A DNA stretch of 64,000 bases from Yamagishiella unicocca (Eukaryota > Chlorophyta > Chlorophyceae > Chlamydomonadales > Volvocaceae): positions 124,001 through 188,000 of the forward strand of contig BDSL01000040.1 of the NCBI GenBank assembly GCA_003116995.1, in the 5' to 3' direction. Position numbers and translations under genes: made by a program. Below are positions 28,322 through 38,419 of this stretch, piece after piece. How positions within the stretch are numbered: the stretch's first letter is position 1; each line of letters opens with the position of its first letter. The notes under the pieces were generated by a model, which worked only from the letters and a program-made list of their open reading frames with translations, was not told where the DNA came from and ran no database searches.

Positions 28322-28612
28322 ATTTGATGTGACCGGACCACTCGCAAGGGGGCGGAACACGTCCTAAAAAGCTGGGAACATGGTCATGACATGCACCGTG
28401 TTCCCACCAACATTGCCCGTGCGTTTTCCCACCGATTCCCCCGCTCATATCACCCGCATGGATGTCAGGCACCCTCTATATGCATTATAAGGAGTACTTG
28501 ATATGTCCGGGCCACTCGCAAGGGCGGGAACACGGCCTGGGAACACGTACGGTCGGTTGTGACATGCACGTGTTCCCACCAATAGCACCCGTGCTCGTTC
28601 CCACCGATTCAA
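28322..28612. repeat. Two direct repeats of ~110 bp
   Basis: Copies at about 28322-28440 and 28498-28612 share CCACTCGCAAGGG, GGAACACG, GACATGCAC, GTGTTCCCACCAA and TTCCCACCGATTC. Confidence 0.7.
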
Positions 28613-28613
28613 A

Positions 28614-28755
28614 ACAGCAGTAAATACAAGGATTAGCATTCAAGCCAGTAATATTGAAACATCACCATTCAAGCCAGTAATATTGAAACATCACCCAGCC
28701 ACGGACGTATAGCTAGTACTGATGTTGCCGATAGTCCGTGCGTGTCAGCAGCAGC
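28614..28755 (-). repeat. Displaced fragment of the PAN/VCBS module intron
   Basis: Homologous to 19267-19385 (AAACAGCAGT, ACAAGGATTA, TCAGTAATATTGAAACATCA, CTGCCGAT-type blocks). The segment ATTCAAGCCAGTAATATTG is additionally duplicated in tandem here. No exon is included. Confidence 0.7.
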
Positions 28756-30600
28756 TGGGGACGGAGGTCGCAAACGCACTGCTCGCTGAAACGCGGATCT
28801 GATTGCTCCTGGACGACTCGCCTGGTTTATACTGGCTGCCAAATGCGAGCGAGGGAAGGTACCCGAACAAGCGCAGTAAGCGCAAGGGTCTATTCGCCCA
28901 GTCACACAGGCAATGATAGCGCCAACGCATGATAACTGGAAACTAACGCAAGCAGTTCAACACACTTTTATTTGGAACAGCGACAATTCCACGCACTGAC
29001 CACCACTGCCAACTCCGTATACCGGTAGATGGTTCAAGGTCCCACTACATGCGTCGCGGCGTAGCCGATAAAGTCGCGGTTCGTTAGGGTCGCAAGACCA
29101 TTATGAATTTTTTTTCATAATGCGGCTGACCCTTGCGTGCGCGAGTCATTTTTGTAAGCTTATGTGTGGCCTTTCATTGGCCGACAATATATCAGCATTT
29201 TTATTGCTGCTCGCTTAAGCGGAAAGTTCAACTTCTTGTGGCCAAGATTTCTATAGCGAGCTTTTCACCAAGATGCCTACCTTGTGCGTTTCTGGCGACG
29301 ATGGCAGCGGCGTTGATGTCCAGCAGCATCAGCACCAGCATTGCAGCTGAAGCTGTCCGTGGCATCATGCATTCAGCTGGTCTGTGCGTGTAGATTATAC
29401 TGTTATTACCTAAAGAGGCGAGACCCTTTGAGACACCGTCCGAGGCCCCCACCCAAACGGTCGGAAATTATTCCAATCAAAAGATAATGGTACCAACATT
29501 ACTAGGCCTGTTTCTGTAGGGCTTAGGATTGGCTTCGGCAATCCTACGCGTTTCCATAAGGGCCGTCGTACAGGCGTAGGAACCGCCAATTGCTTCGCGC
29601 GCTGCGCCGCCAAAAGGCTCGTAGCAAACATCGTTAAATTTGGAGCTAGTGGAGCAACCACAAACAAGCATTGCAAAAATCAAGAAAAGTGCAGGATAGT
29701 AGACGGCGAGAAGCTTCTATAACGGGCTCGTGAAGGAGAAGCTGGGCACCGAGTACACCAACAAGTATCAGAAATTGTACGCCTCCAATGTCGGCCGCCT
29801 TCAAAGCCTTCCGCCTTTGGTACCTGACCCCGGCCCGGCAGTTGCGGTGGCAGATTGCCATGACCTGGCTGACAAGAGCGTTAAGTATGCGTGCGCCCGG
29901 CAGCTGAGCCTCATCACCACCACTGCCGAGATGGTAGGCATCGATACACAACTGACGCCGCCACCTAGCCCGCTGCCCAGCGCTGAGAAGGCAGCATTGC
30001 CCACTTCTGGAGGTGCTGCACGTGCCAGCGGGATGGGCATGGTGGCCACTATGGCTGGGGAGGATGTGGGGCGCGCGATGTTTCACAGTCCTGCAGCATC
30101 ACTCCTTATGCTTTCGCTAGCGGGTGTTGGTACTGCACAGGAGTTTGTCCCAGAGACGGAGCAGTAGCACACCTAGGAAGTGGTGTACGATCCACCTTGC
30201 GTCACTGGCAAGCATGGCTGCTTTGAGCAACTAACGATTATCGTGTCCCAACTGCTAGTACTGCAACTGAAGGGGGGTTGAAATACACCCGCCAATGGGA
30301 ACACTTTGCCTACCTGCGCAGCCTGATCCATTTATTGGCTGCTGAAGGGGGAATATACCCGTCAAGAGAACGCAACCTGAATGAAGGTTATGGGTCAGAC
30401 TAGAGGGGAGGTAATCAGGAGGTGGGGTGATCAGGAGATGCCGTGTCCACCCTGTCAAGTATCCCGCCTGTCCGACACGAGCACTGGAAGGGCGTCAGCA
30501 CGAGTTGGCTAGGACGAGTTGGCCAGCAGCAAGGATTATAGCTATGTTATCCGGACAGTATGGCTGATGAAGTTTGCATGGGTTCCGGTTGTGAGCTCAT
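28756..30600. other. No confident gene; one nested hairpin and one open exon-like frame
   Basis: At 29086-29133 AGGGTC ... GACCCT encloses CATTATGAA (29099-29107), TTTTTT, and TTCATAATG (29114-29122), a nested inverted repeat. A plus-strand open frame from about 29715 to 30167 encodes NGLVKEKLGTEYTNKYQKLY then a Pro/Ala-rich tail and a TAG stop. It has no in-frame ATG near its start, so it would need an upstream exon. I do not recognise it. Confidence 0.35.
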
Positions 30601-30603
30601 TAA

Positions 30604-30846
30604 GCAGAATGCGAGTATTACAAGGGAGCCAGAACGGCTCAAGCGCGGAAGCGCAACCAGGCGGGCCCGATGGGCCAAACCACGACACGGGTCACTGGGC
30701 AAAAGAGCCCGCCCTCACCGGCCGGGAGGGGGCAAAAGCCGAAGGCAGCCAAACACGAGGACACGGAGAAGGCAGCACACACAACTCAAAGCACGGGGAG
30801 GAGAACAAGCGCGTCCAGACAACACGAACCACCTGCACCAAGCCAG
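30604..30846 (-). mobile_element. LINE-A 3' tail, 5'-truncated copy
   Basis: On the minus strand it ends TGTAATACTCGCATTCTGC, identical in layout to the 3' UTR of the full LINE (31753-32122), and is cut off about 240 bp upstream. Confidence 0.75.
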
Positions 30847-30856
30847 CCTGCATTAA

Positions 30857-31714
30857 GCAGAATGCGAGTGTTACAGGGGAGCCAGAGCGGCTCAAGCGCG
30901 GAAGCGCAACCAGGCGGGCCCAATGGGCCAGGCCACAACACAGATCACCGGACGAAGTCAAAACCACTCCTCACTGGTCGGGAAAAGGCAGCCGGACCGA
31001 GGCCGACAGGAAAACCGAAAACGACTACAAGTGCGAAAGAGCCTCGCCGAGTAGGGAAAGCGTGCCGACCACGAGCCACCAACACCAAGCCTGCAGCGAT
31101 GCGCGAGAGCACACCGGGAGGGCCAAAAGGCCAGGCCGCTACAAAGGCCACGGGAAAAAGACCCGCGCCGAGTAGGGAAAGCGTGCCGAACACGAGCCAC
31201 CAAATACCAAGCCTGCAGCGATACGCGAGAGCGCAACGGGGGGGCCAAAAGCCCAAGCCGCTAGTCAGGCCACGAATCAAGATCCGTGCCGAGTAGGGAA
31301 GCGTGTCGAACACGAGCCACCAAAACCAAGCCTGCAACGTGGGCGAGAGTCACCACAGCGAGTCGGAAACGGGTCCATGGCCATCCCACAGAACCGAGCC
31401 GTCGAGTCCATTGCCTCCACAAGAACCGAGCCTTCAGCGTGGGCAAGACCACGAGCACGGAGCCGTCCGCGAGGCGTAGCGAGCGGAGGAGCCGCGGCCC
31501 GGAGCGAGGACCATCAGCAGAGGCGCCAGCGCCGCCGAGCACCAGAGCGCGCCCAAGCTCCAGCAGCCAGTACCAGAGAGGGCGAAAGACGAGAGACGAT
31601 GGAGAGCAGAGACTGCGCCGCAAGCGGACAGAAAGTTGCGCGACCCCATGACGAGGTCCACAAAAAGAGGACGAGGACCACGGCGCCTAGGGCGCCGTGG
31701 CCCTGTAGAGCCTT
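30857..31714 (-). mobile_element. Non-autonomous element B, copy 1 (~858 bp)
   Basis: The minus strand starts AAGGCTCTACAGGGC and a 10-bp-arm hairpin (CCACGGCGCC, 3-base loop, GGCGCCGTGG at 31678-31700). It contains three internal ~105-bp repeats (GCCGAGTAGGGAAGCGTG, CACGAGCCACCAA) and ends with the LINE-like tail GTAACACTCGCATTCTGC. The same two ends occur in the copies at 38420 and 39682, so this is a defined element and not a random truncation. I see no convincing ORF. Confidence 0.75.
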
Positions 31715-31720
31715 ATTATT

Positions 31721-31750
31721 AAGCAGAATGCGAGTGTTACAGGGGAGCCA
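31721..31750 (-). mobile_element. 30-bp stub of a B-type tail
   Basis: GCAGAATGCGAGTGTTACAG followed by GGGAGCCAGA, then directly the 3' end of the full-length LINE. Confidence 0.6.
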
Positions 31751-32122
31751 GAGCAGAATGCGAGTATTACAAGGGAGCCAGAACGGCTCAAGCGCGGAAG
31801 CGCAACCAGGCGGGCCCGATGGGCCAGACCACGACACGGGTCACTGGGCAAAAGAGCCCGCCCTCACCGGCCGGGAGGGGGCAAAAGCCGAAGGCAGCCA
31901 AACACGAGGACACGGAGAAGGCAGCACACACAACTCAAAGCACGGGGAGGAGAACAAGCGCGTCCAGACAACACGAACCACCTGCACCAAGCCAGCAGCG
32001 AGACGCGAGGAACGCGTTCCGGCAAAACGGGGGCCCCAAGCCCCAGAACCCAAAAGCACCCACAAAAGACAGCAGAGCGGGGGCCTAAGGCCCAGAAAAT
32101 CGCACCCGAGTCAGCCGTCGGG

Positions 32123-35100
32123 TCACTCCTCGGCACCCGGGCGGCCCGGGAAGACCACCTCCCCCGCGGGCGAGGCGGCGAGGAAGGGGTGATCGGACGG
32201 GATGGCCCCCCACCCGCGGGGGGCCAGCCCCAGCTCGGCAAACGCACTGAGGCGGGCCCAGAAGTCGGCCGTCACCGCGGCGCACACCCGCACCACCGGC
32301 ATGCGCCCCCCGGGGGCCCCAGCCTGCACCCGAAACAGGAGGCGGAGCCCCAAACCCAACGCCGCGACGGCCGCCAAGCACACCACATCCCAAACAAGCG
32401 GGTGCACCCCCAACGGGGGCCGACCCAGCCACAAATGCTGCGGGAGCAGGACAACCGCGCCCCCCATCGCCTCCACAAGCTCGTCACGCAATGACAAGGC
32501 CACCACACACTCCCAAAAGTGGTGGCGCCGGCGGCCCGTGGCCATGGACGCTCCGCACGGGCAGGGGGTCGTGGGCGACCCCCGCGCCAGGAGGGCCGCG
32601 TGCATGGGGAAGCCATGGAACCCGTTCATGGCGAGCCGCCAGAGGGGCTCCTTGTGCGTGTTGTCCCAGCGAAGACGCCAGAGGCGCACCAGAGTGGCCT
32701 GAAATTCCCGGAGGGTGGAGGCCAGGGCTGCCGGGGGAAGGGGAGCCTCCCAGGCCTCCTGAAGGAAGGCCGTATGCTTAGCCGCCAGAGCAGCGAAGGC
32801 TGGGCCGAGCTGCAGGATGGTAGCCGACTTGACGGTGAGGGAGACAAGGGGAATGGCCGCGGGGCCCACCCGCCAGCCGACACAGCGGGCCAGGCGGCCC
32901 CAGGCGTCCGCAGCGGGGGGGGCGGCAGCCGCACCCCCCGGGGCCGCCAGAACGAGGAGGGCCGCGATGGCCCAGGTGGCGGGAAGGCGGCCAACGAGGG
33001 CGTCGACGCGGGCCAGGCCCGTGGCCCCATCCCGCATGGAGGCCGGGACGGGGTGGGCGGGGGAGAGGCGGAGGACGTCGCGGAGGACGTCGAGCCGCAG
33101 GTACTCGGTACAGCGTATGGCGGGGGGCCCCCCGGCAGCGGCGACAGCGAGGGCCGTCCGGACCCGGCCCAGGGCATTGTAGCACTGGACGGCGACACCC
33201 ACCGTATCAAGCCCACGCAGCTGGGCGAGGTCGGGGAAGTCGGTCTCCAGGCCCCGGCCGGTGGCATCGACCAGGAGGGGGTTGCCCCAGAGGGGCGCCG
33301 AGAAGCACCAGGGTCCCGGGGCGGCCAGTGTGGGGTCCAGGATGGTGATGGGCGGGAGATGGGCGAGCGCCGTAATCAGCTGGGCGAGGGCCGGGGAGCC
33401 CCGTGGGAGGGGCCGGCCGAGCACCAGCGGGGCGGCGGTGGTGCGGGCGTCGCCGTGGAGGGGCAGGAGGCACAGGGGGTGGGCCGCGGGGTGGCCGTGG
33501 CGCAGGAGGGCGAGGAGGAGCTGGGGCCACTGGGGGGCAGACGGCAGGAGGCCACACGCGCCGGCCAGGCCTCGCACGGCCAGGACGGCGTGGCGGGCCC
33601 GTACGTGGGCTTCGAGAGGGAGGAGGCCGAAGCCGCCAGCGGAGGGGGGCAGGGCGAGGTAGAGCAGGCCGGCTCCGGCAGGTACACGGTTGGTGCGGGC
33701 CTGATGCGCGGCGGGGGTGCAGCGGCGGTCGACGAAGGCGGCGGTGGTGGCCTGAAGGGCCGCCCGCAGGCCAGGGGGGGGGAGGCCGACGAACTCCATG
33801 TGGTAGAGGACACGGCTGAGGGCATAGCCCGAGGCGGCGAAGGCGCGGCCGAAGGCAGAGAGGGGCAGGGTGGCAGCACGCTGCAGACGGCTGTAGACCC
33901 GGTCGAGGTCCACAGGGTACGGTCCAGGGGCGCCCGCGGTGAAGGTGATGCCGAGGGTGGAGGCGGAGGGGACGACAGCGAGGCGGGGCGCCAGGCCGGC
34001 GTCGGGGGCGGCCAGGGGGGCGGCAGTGGCCACCGGGGTGGGGGGGAGGGGAGGGGCACTGGCGGCCGTGGGGCAGGCGGGGGGCGGGGCGGCGGCAGGG
34101 ATGGCTCGGGGGCCACCGGGCAGGGGCAGGAGCTTCACTTTGCGGAGGTTGAGCTGCTGGCCCGACGCGGCGTGGAAGGTGTCCATGGCCGCCAGGAAGC
34201 GGGGGACATCCGCAGCATCCCGGAGGAGGGGGGTGCAGTCATCCGCGTACTGGGAGGCGGTGAGGCGGAGATCGGCGAGGGAGATGCCGATGGCTTCGTG
34301 CTGCAGCCAGGAGAGGAGGGCCTGACCGGGAGCGAGGTAGAGGAGGGGCGCAGCCGGGCACCCCTGTCGAACGCCGGCAGTGATGGGCACCCAACCTGAC
34401 AGGTGGCCGTTGACGAGGGCGGCAGAGCGGGTGCCCTGCAGCAGGCGGCGCACCCAGGCAAGGCAGCCAGGGCCCACACCCAAGGCATCCAGGCATTCCA
34501 GGAGGAAGGCGCGGTCCACCGTGTCATAGGCCTTCTGGAAGTCCAGGAACACCACCGCACAGGAGCGAGACTCCGCGCGGAGGAGGGCGGGGAGGAGTTG
34601 GAGGAGCAGGACGGAGTCCGAGATGCGCCGGTGCTGCAGGAAGGCCGTCTGCACTGGGTCGATCGTATCCCCGAGGACGGGGAGAAGGCGGCGGGCCAGG
34701 ACCCGGGCCAGGGTCCGGTAGTCGGTGTCCAAGAGGGTGATGGGGCGGTAGTTGGCGGGGAGGGTGGGGTCCTGGTCCTTGAAGAAGGAGGTGATGACCC
34801 CGTCCAGGAAGCCGGCGGGTGCACGGTCGGTGGCGGCAAAGGCAGTGAAGACGGCGGCGAGGACGGGGGCAAGGGTCGGGGCGTAGTGTTGGTAGATCTC
34901 GGTGGGGAGGCTGTCTGCACCCGGGGACCGGCCGGGGGGGGCGGTGTGGATCGCAGCCAGCACCTCCGCCGGGGTAACGACGGGGGCGCCCAGGGCGTCC
35001 ACTGCGGCGGGTGGGCAGCGGCGTCCCAGCGCACGGAGGGCCTGCAGGACCCGTTGGCGGGCCCGCGGGTCGCCCGCAGGGGCCGTGCAGATGCGCTGCC

Positions 35101-36454
35101 AGAAGGCCGCAACGATGGAGGGGAGCTCCTGTGGGTCGGCGCTGACGGAGCCGTCCGGGCGCTGGAGGGCGGGGATGGTGCGGCAGGCCGCGGGCGGGCG
35201 GAGGTGGCGGGTGATGGTGGGGGAGGGCCGTTCACCGGTGCGAAGCCACGTGTGGCGGGTCCGGCGGGCGACACCAGCGGTGGCACGTTGGGCGGCGGCC
35301 GCTTCGGCGGAGCGGGCCACGACTGCGGCGGGGAGGGCCGCCGGCTGTCCCGCCTCAACCGCGGCCAGGGCAGCCTCAGCAGCCGCCCCGGCGGCCGCTT
35401 CAACCCCAACCGCACATGTCCGCCTGGCGCGGGCGGTGAGGTTGAGGCGGGCTGCAGAGACCCGGAGGGCCCGTTTGAAGCCCGGCCACCAGTCGAGGAG
35501 GTGGGCGGGGGCGGTGGGGGCCGCCGCCACCGCGGTGGCCAGCCAGGTGCCAAGCTGCTGCTGCAGGTCGGCATGGTCGAGGAAGTGGAGCCGGGTCTTA
35601 CGTAGGCCGGGGCCGGGGGGCTGGGAGCCAAGGGCAGGGAGGAGGTGGGTGACGACCAGGCGGTGGTCCGAGGGGGGCCCAGGGGCGACGAAGGCGGCAC
35701 GGACGGAGGCCGCCAGCTGCGGGGAGGCCAGGAGGCGGTCGATGCGGGAGGCGCCGGAGGGATGGAAATAGGTGTAGGAGCGGCGAGAGGGGTGGGCGCG
35801 GCGAAAAACATCCACCAGGCCGGGGCAGGCAGCAGTGAAAGCGGAGGAGGTGAGGACATCGGCCGGACGTCCTGCGGCCGCAAGGCAGTCCAGGGCGGGG
35901 TCGACCACGAAGTTGAAGTCGGCCGCCCAGATGTGGTGGCCGGGGAGGGCGGCGACGGGGCGGAGGGACTGGTGGATGAAGGCGCGTTGGGCTGCCGCGA
36001 GGCTGGAGGGCAGGTAGGCGGTGAGGAGGGTGAAGGCGTGGCCGCCCCACAGGACTGGGAGGTGGAGGAGGCGGCCGTCGGGGGACCCGGTGAGGGCGGG
36101 TGCGGGGCCGGGGAAGGAAAGGGCTCCAGAGGCCACCAGGGAGAGGCGGACGAGGATGGCGACGCCCCCCCGGCATGCAGACGGTGCGGGATTCCACCAG
36201 GAGACCCACTGACCCAGGTGCAGCGCCCGGGAGACGTCGTGGAGGCCAGCACGTGCAAGGGGGACCGCCGCCGCTGTGACGTGGGTCTCCTGCAGGCAGA
36301 TGACGTCCAGCGACTGTCGGGCCCAGCAGCGGAGGAGGGCCGCGAGCCGTGGCGAGTGGCCACTGGGGGCCGAGCCGAGAAAACCCCGGATGTTGTGCGA
36401 CCCGATCCGGAGGGGGCGAGAGCCGGGCCGGGCGCCGTGGTGCTGGCGCACCAT
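32123..36454 (-). CDS. LINE ORF2: endonuclease-reverse transcriptase, 1443 aa
   Basis: Residues 1-270 form an exonuclease-endonuclease-phosphatase (APE-type) nuclease, with SHNIRG near 20, ICLQETH with Glu56, WAADFNF with Asp179, SRIDR near 238 and PPSDHR near 262. Residues about 500-760 are the reverse transcriptase: ANYRPITLLD, VFLDFQKAYD, GVRQGCPAAPLL and the catalytic QYADDC at 735-740. Near the C-terminus CPCGA...HHFWEC is a CCHC-type zinc motif. Together these nick target DNA and copy element RNA onto it. No frameshift or stop is seen over 4.3 kb, so the copy may be recent. Start chosen as the ATG that shares its A with the ORF1 stop (TAATG). Long open frames on the opposite strand are compositional shadows. 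Confidence 0.95.
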   Translation of the reverse strand: MVRQHHGARPGSRPLRIGSHNIRGFLGSAPSGHSPRLAALLRCWARQSLDVICLQETHVTAAAVPLARAGLHDVSRALHLGQWVSWWNPAPSACRGGVAILVRLSLVASGALSFPGPAPALTGSPDGRLLHLPVLWGGHAFTLLTAYLPSSLAAAQRAFIHQSLRPVAALPGHHIWAADFNFVVDPALDCLAAAGRPADVLTSSAFTAACPGLVDVFRRAHPSRRSYTYFHPSGASRIDRLLASPQLAASVRAAFVAPGPPSDHRLVVTHLLPALGSQPPGPGLRKTRLHFLDHADLQQQLGTWLATAVAAAPTAPAHLLDWWPGFKRALRVSAARLNLTARARRTCAVGVEAAAGAAAEAALAAVEAGQPAALPAAVVARSAEAAAAQRATAGVARRTRHTWLRTGERPSPTITRHLRPPAACRTIPALQRPDGSVSADPQELPSIVAAFWQRICTAPAGDPRARQRVLQALRALGRRCPPAAVDALGAPVVTPAEVLAAIHTAPPGRSPGADSLPTEIYQHYAPTLAPVLAAVFTAFAATDRAPAGFLDGVITSFFKDQDPTLPANYRPITLLDTDYRTLARVLARRLLPVLGDTIDPVQTAFLQHRRISDSVLLLQLLPALLRAESRSCAVVFLDFQKAYDTVDRAFLLECLDALGVGPGCLAWVRRLLQGTRSAALVNGHLSGWVPITAGVRQGCPAAPLLYLAPGQALLSWLQHEAIGISLADLRLTASQYADDCTPLLRDAADVPRFLAAMDTFHAASGQQLNLRKVKLLPLPGGPRAIPAAAPPPACPTAASAPPLPPTPVATAAPLAAPDAGLAPRLAVVPSASTLGITFTAGAPGPYPVDLDRVYSRLQRAATLPLSAFGRAFAASGYALSRVLYHMEFVGLPPPGLRAALQATTAAFVDRRCTPAAHQARTNRVPAGAGLLYLALPPSAGGFGLLPLEAHVRARHAVLAVRGLAGACGLLPSAPQWPQLLLALLRHGHPAAHPLCLLPLHGDARTTAAPLVLGRPLPRGSPALAQLITALAHLPPITILDPTLAAPGPWCFSAPLWGNPLLVDATGRGLETDFPDLAQLRGLDTVGVAVQCYNALGRVRTALAVAAAGGPPAIRCTEYLRLDVLRDVLRLSPAHPVPASMRDGATGLARVDALVGRLPATWAIAALLVLAAPGGAAAAPPAADAWGRLARCVGWRVGPAAIPLVSLTVKSATILQLGPAFAALAAKHTAFLQEAWEAPLPPAALASTLREFQATLVRLWRLRWDNTHKEPLWRLAMNGFHGFPMHAALLARGSPTTPCPCGASMATGRRRHHFWECVVALSLRDELVEAMGGAVVLLPQHLWLGRPPLGVHPLVWDVVCLAAVAALGLGLRLLFRVQAGAPGGRMPVVRVCAAVTADFWARLSAFAELGLAPRGWGAIPSDHPFLAASPAGEVVFPGRPGAEE

Positions 36455-38259
36455 TAGTGCATGAAGCCTCCCAGGACGCCGTCGTAGCGGACGACATCGA
36501 CCCAGGCGGGCGGGGGGGGCGCGGGGGGCGGGGGCGGCGGTGGCGGAGCGGTCGCCAGGCTGGGGGCGTCGAGGACAGCGCCCATGTCCACCTCATCGTC
36601 GAGGAGGGCGCCGGGCAGGTAGGCGAGGCGAGGGCGCTGGCGTCGTGGCAAGGCCTCCACATCGACAGGCGGGTCCAGGGGGTGGCCACGGGTGTCAGCC
36701 GCCGCAGGGGGGGGGGCGGCGGGAGGGGCGGGGGAGAGGCCCGCAGGAGCCCGTGGAGCCGGGGTCCCCGCCACAGAGGCCGCGCCAGCACCGGGGGAGG
36801 TGGGGAGGGCAGGGGGTGCAAGCGGCGCCGGGGGCTCGGCCAGCTGCAGGTGCAGCTGTGCACCCTCCGCGCACGGGGCCACCAGCGGCCCGGTGGCGGT
36901 AGGGGCGGCAGGGCCGCCGGAGCCGCTGGGGCCACCAGAGCCGTTGGGGCCGCCGGAGCCAGTGGGGTCGCCGGAGCCAGTGGGGCCGCCGGAGCCGGTG
37001 GGGCCGCCGGAGCCAGTGGGGCCGCCGGAGCCGGTGGGGCCGCCGGAGCCGGCGGGGCCGCCGGAGCCGGGGGGGCCGCCGGAGCCGGTGGGGCCGCCGG
37101 AGCCGGTGGGGCCGCCGGAGCCGGTGGGGCCGCCGGATCCGGTGGGGCCGCCGGAGCCGGTGGGGCCGCCGGAGACGGGGGGGCCGCCTGAGCCGGTGCG
37201 GGCGCCGGAGCCGCTGGGGCCACCAGAGCCGTTGGGGCCGCCGGAGACGGGGTTGCCGCCGGAGCCGTGGAGGCCGCCGGAGCCGCTGGGGCCGCCGGAG
37301 CCGTTGGGGCTGCCGGAGCCGGTGGGGCCGCCGGAGGTGCTGGGGGTACCCATGGCCCCTGGGCGAGCCGGGGTGGCCACCGGGGCACGAGGGCCCCCCC
37401 AGGCGGGAGCACGGCCGGCCGCGACAGGGGCGGTCTGGGCACGGCGGGCGCAGTCCCGAGCGGCGGCCTGCTGGGCCTGGTAGACATCCATGTCGATGGT
37501 CCCCAGGCGCACCTTGAACGGGACGGCACCGCGGACGTCCAGGGTAAGGGGCAGGGCTGCAGGCAGGACGGTATCGGGCGGCAGGGTCACCAGCCAGCGG
37601 TCCCGGATCACCAGGGCTTCGGGGATCCGGCAGAGGGTGTACGGGGTGGCGGAGAGGACGGAAGCGCCGAGGCTGGCCGCCATCTGGGCGCGGATACTGG
37701 CTGCGGAGAGCGCCGCTGGCCAGCCCGAGGTCAGCAGGGTCAGGGGGCGGGGGCGGAGGTAGCGGTCGCCGGTGGCAGCCGACCAGACGAGGGGAGGTGC
37801 GTCCCGTTGGATAGCCGAGGTGGTGAGGCAGCTGTGGGCATCCAGGAGGAGGGCGAGCTGCGCGATCAGAGGCGGGTCGAAGACCAGGTCGAAACGGATG
37901 GAGAGACCCCCCGGGACGTTGACGAGGGGGCAGCCGCCCACACCACCGGGGGCGGTGAGGCCGTGGGCTGCGGCGAAGGCGAACACCGGCTGCAGGCCCT
38001 TCAGGAGGGAGCGCAGGAAGGGGTCGGTGCGGCCGGCCACCGTGTTGGCCCGAGAGCCGCGCACGATGGCGGTGAAGGAGGCGACCACCAGGCGCGATTG
38101 CCCCACCTCCCGGGCCAAGCCAGGGACACAGTCGACGGGGATGGCGGACGGGGCCGAGCGAGCGCCGCCAGTGCTAGCACCGGCACCACGCTCACGGCGC
38201 GCCATGTCGCGAGCGGTCCAGTTACAGGGCCGGGGCGGCACCTCCGCGGTCAGCGGCAC
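36454..38259 (-). CDS. LINE ORF1: 601-aa RNA-binding-type protein (inferred)
   Basis: Open from ATG at 38259 to TAA at 36456-36454, immediately upstream of ORF2. The first 290 residues are mixed and arginine-rich. Residues about 310-455 are low-complexity GSGGPT repeats, followed by a Pro/Ala-rich tail and [16 protein letters not shown] see no zinc knuckle or RRM I can name. The role as a nucleic-acid chaperone/RNP protein is inferred from position only. The TAATG overlap suggests ORF2 is translated by termination-reinitiation. Confidence 0.75.
   Translation of the reverse strand: MPLTAEVPPRPCNWTARDMARRERGAGASTGGARSAPSAIPVDCVPGLAREVGQSRLVVASFTAIVRGSRANTVAGRTDPFLRSLLKGLQPVFAFAAAHGLTAPGGVGGCPLVNVPGGLSIRFDLVFDPPLIAQLALLLDAHSCLTTSAIQRDAPPLVWSAATGDRYLRPRPLTLLTSGWPAALSAASIRAQMAASLGASVLSATPYTLCRIPEALVIRDRWLVTLPPDTVLPAALPLTLDVRGAVPFKVRLGTIDMDVYQAQQAAARDCARRAQTAPVAAGRAPAWGGPRAPVATPARPGAMGTPSTSGGPTGSGSPNGSGGPSGSGGLHGSGGNPVSGGPNGSGGPSGSGARTGSGGPPVSGGPTGSGGPTGSGGPTGSGGPTGSGGPTGSGGPPGSGGPAGSGGPTGSGGPTGSGGPTGSGGPTGSGDPTGSGGPNGSGGPSGSGGPAAPTATGPLVAPCAEGAQLHLQLAEPPAPLAPPALPTSPGAGAASVAGTPAPRAPAGLSPAPPAAPPPAAADTRGHPLDPPVDVEALPRRQRPRLAYLPGALLDDEVDMGAVLDAPSLATAPPPPPPPPAPPPPAWVDVVRYDGVLGGFMH
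36915..37345 (-). repeat. 18-bp coding tandem repeat in ORF1
   Basis: About two dozen units of GGGGCCGCCGGAGCCGGT (plus-strand sense) encode GSGGPT hexapeptides on the minus strand. Since the unit is 18 bp, copy-number change keeps the frame. Confidence 0.9.
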
Positions 38260-38275
38260 CGGCCATGAAGGCTAA

Positions 38276-38405
38276 ACTGATAAGCAGATCTGATAAGCAG
38301 ACCTGAGAAGCGGACCTGATAAGCAGACCTGATAAGCAGACCTGATAAGCAGAACTGACAAGCAGAACTGATAAGCAGAACTGATAAGCAGAACTGATAA
38401 GCAGA
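38276..38405 (-). repeat. 13-bp tandem repeat in the LINE 5' leader
   Basis: About ten copies of GATAAGCAGACCT with ACCT/AACT/ATCT variants, just upstream of the ORF1 start. It may act as a promoter or leader monomer array, by analogy with other LINE families. Confidence 0.8.
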
Positions 38406-38419
38406 CCATTGTAGCCAGA

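Larger units (their letters stand above)
31753..38414 (-). mobile_element. Full-length, apparently intact L1-type LINE
   Basis: Minus-strand order: 5' leader with a 13-bp tandem repeat (38405-38276), ORF1 (38259-36454), ORF2 (36454-32123), then a 370-bp 3' UTR ending TACTCGCATTCTGC at 31753. The 5' leader may extend beyond 40568, because the composite insertion at 38416-40556 splits it. Both ORFs are open and keep all expected catalytic residues. GC content matches the right half of the window. Confidence 0.85.

Noticed and set aside
28240..28330. tRNA-like element on the minus strand (GGTTCGATTCTGACC)
   Set aside because: It has a B-box-like motif, but the acceptor and T-arm stems do not pair properly and no A box is placed correctly.
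31434..31661. 75-codon minus-strand ORF present in all three B elements
   Set aside because: It is conserved only because the elements are near-identical, with no motif and nonsynonymous-looking indels elsewhere in B. There is no evidence for translation.
32519..34399. Long plus-strand open frames across the LINE (for example 626 codons at 32519-34399, 400 codons at 34403-35605)
   Set aside because: They are antisense to the intact ORF2, have Gly/Arg-rich shadow composition from GC-rich codons, and show no domain.
32519..38268. Collagen-like GPP/GAA repeat protein on the plus strand at 36349-37483
   Set aside because: It is the antisense reading of the ORF1 18-bp repeat.
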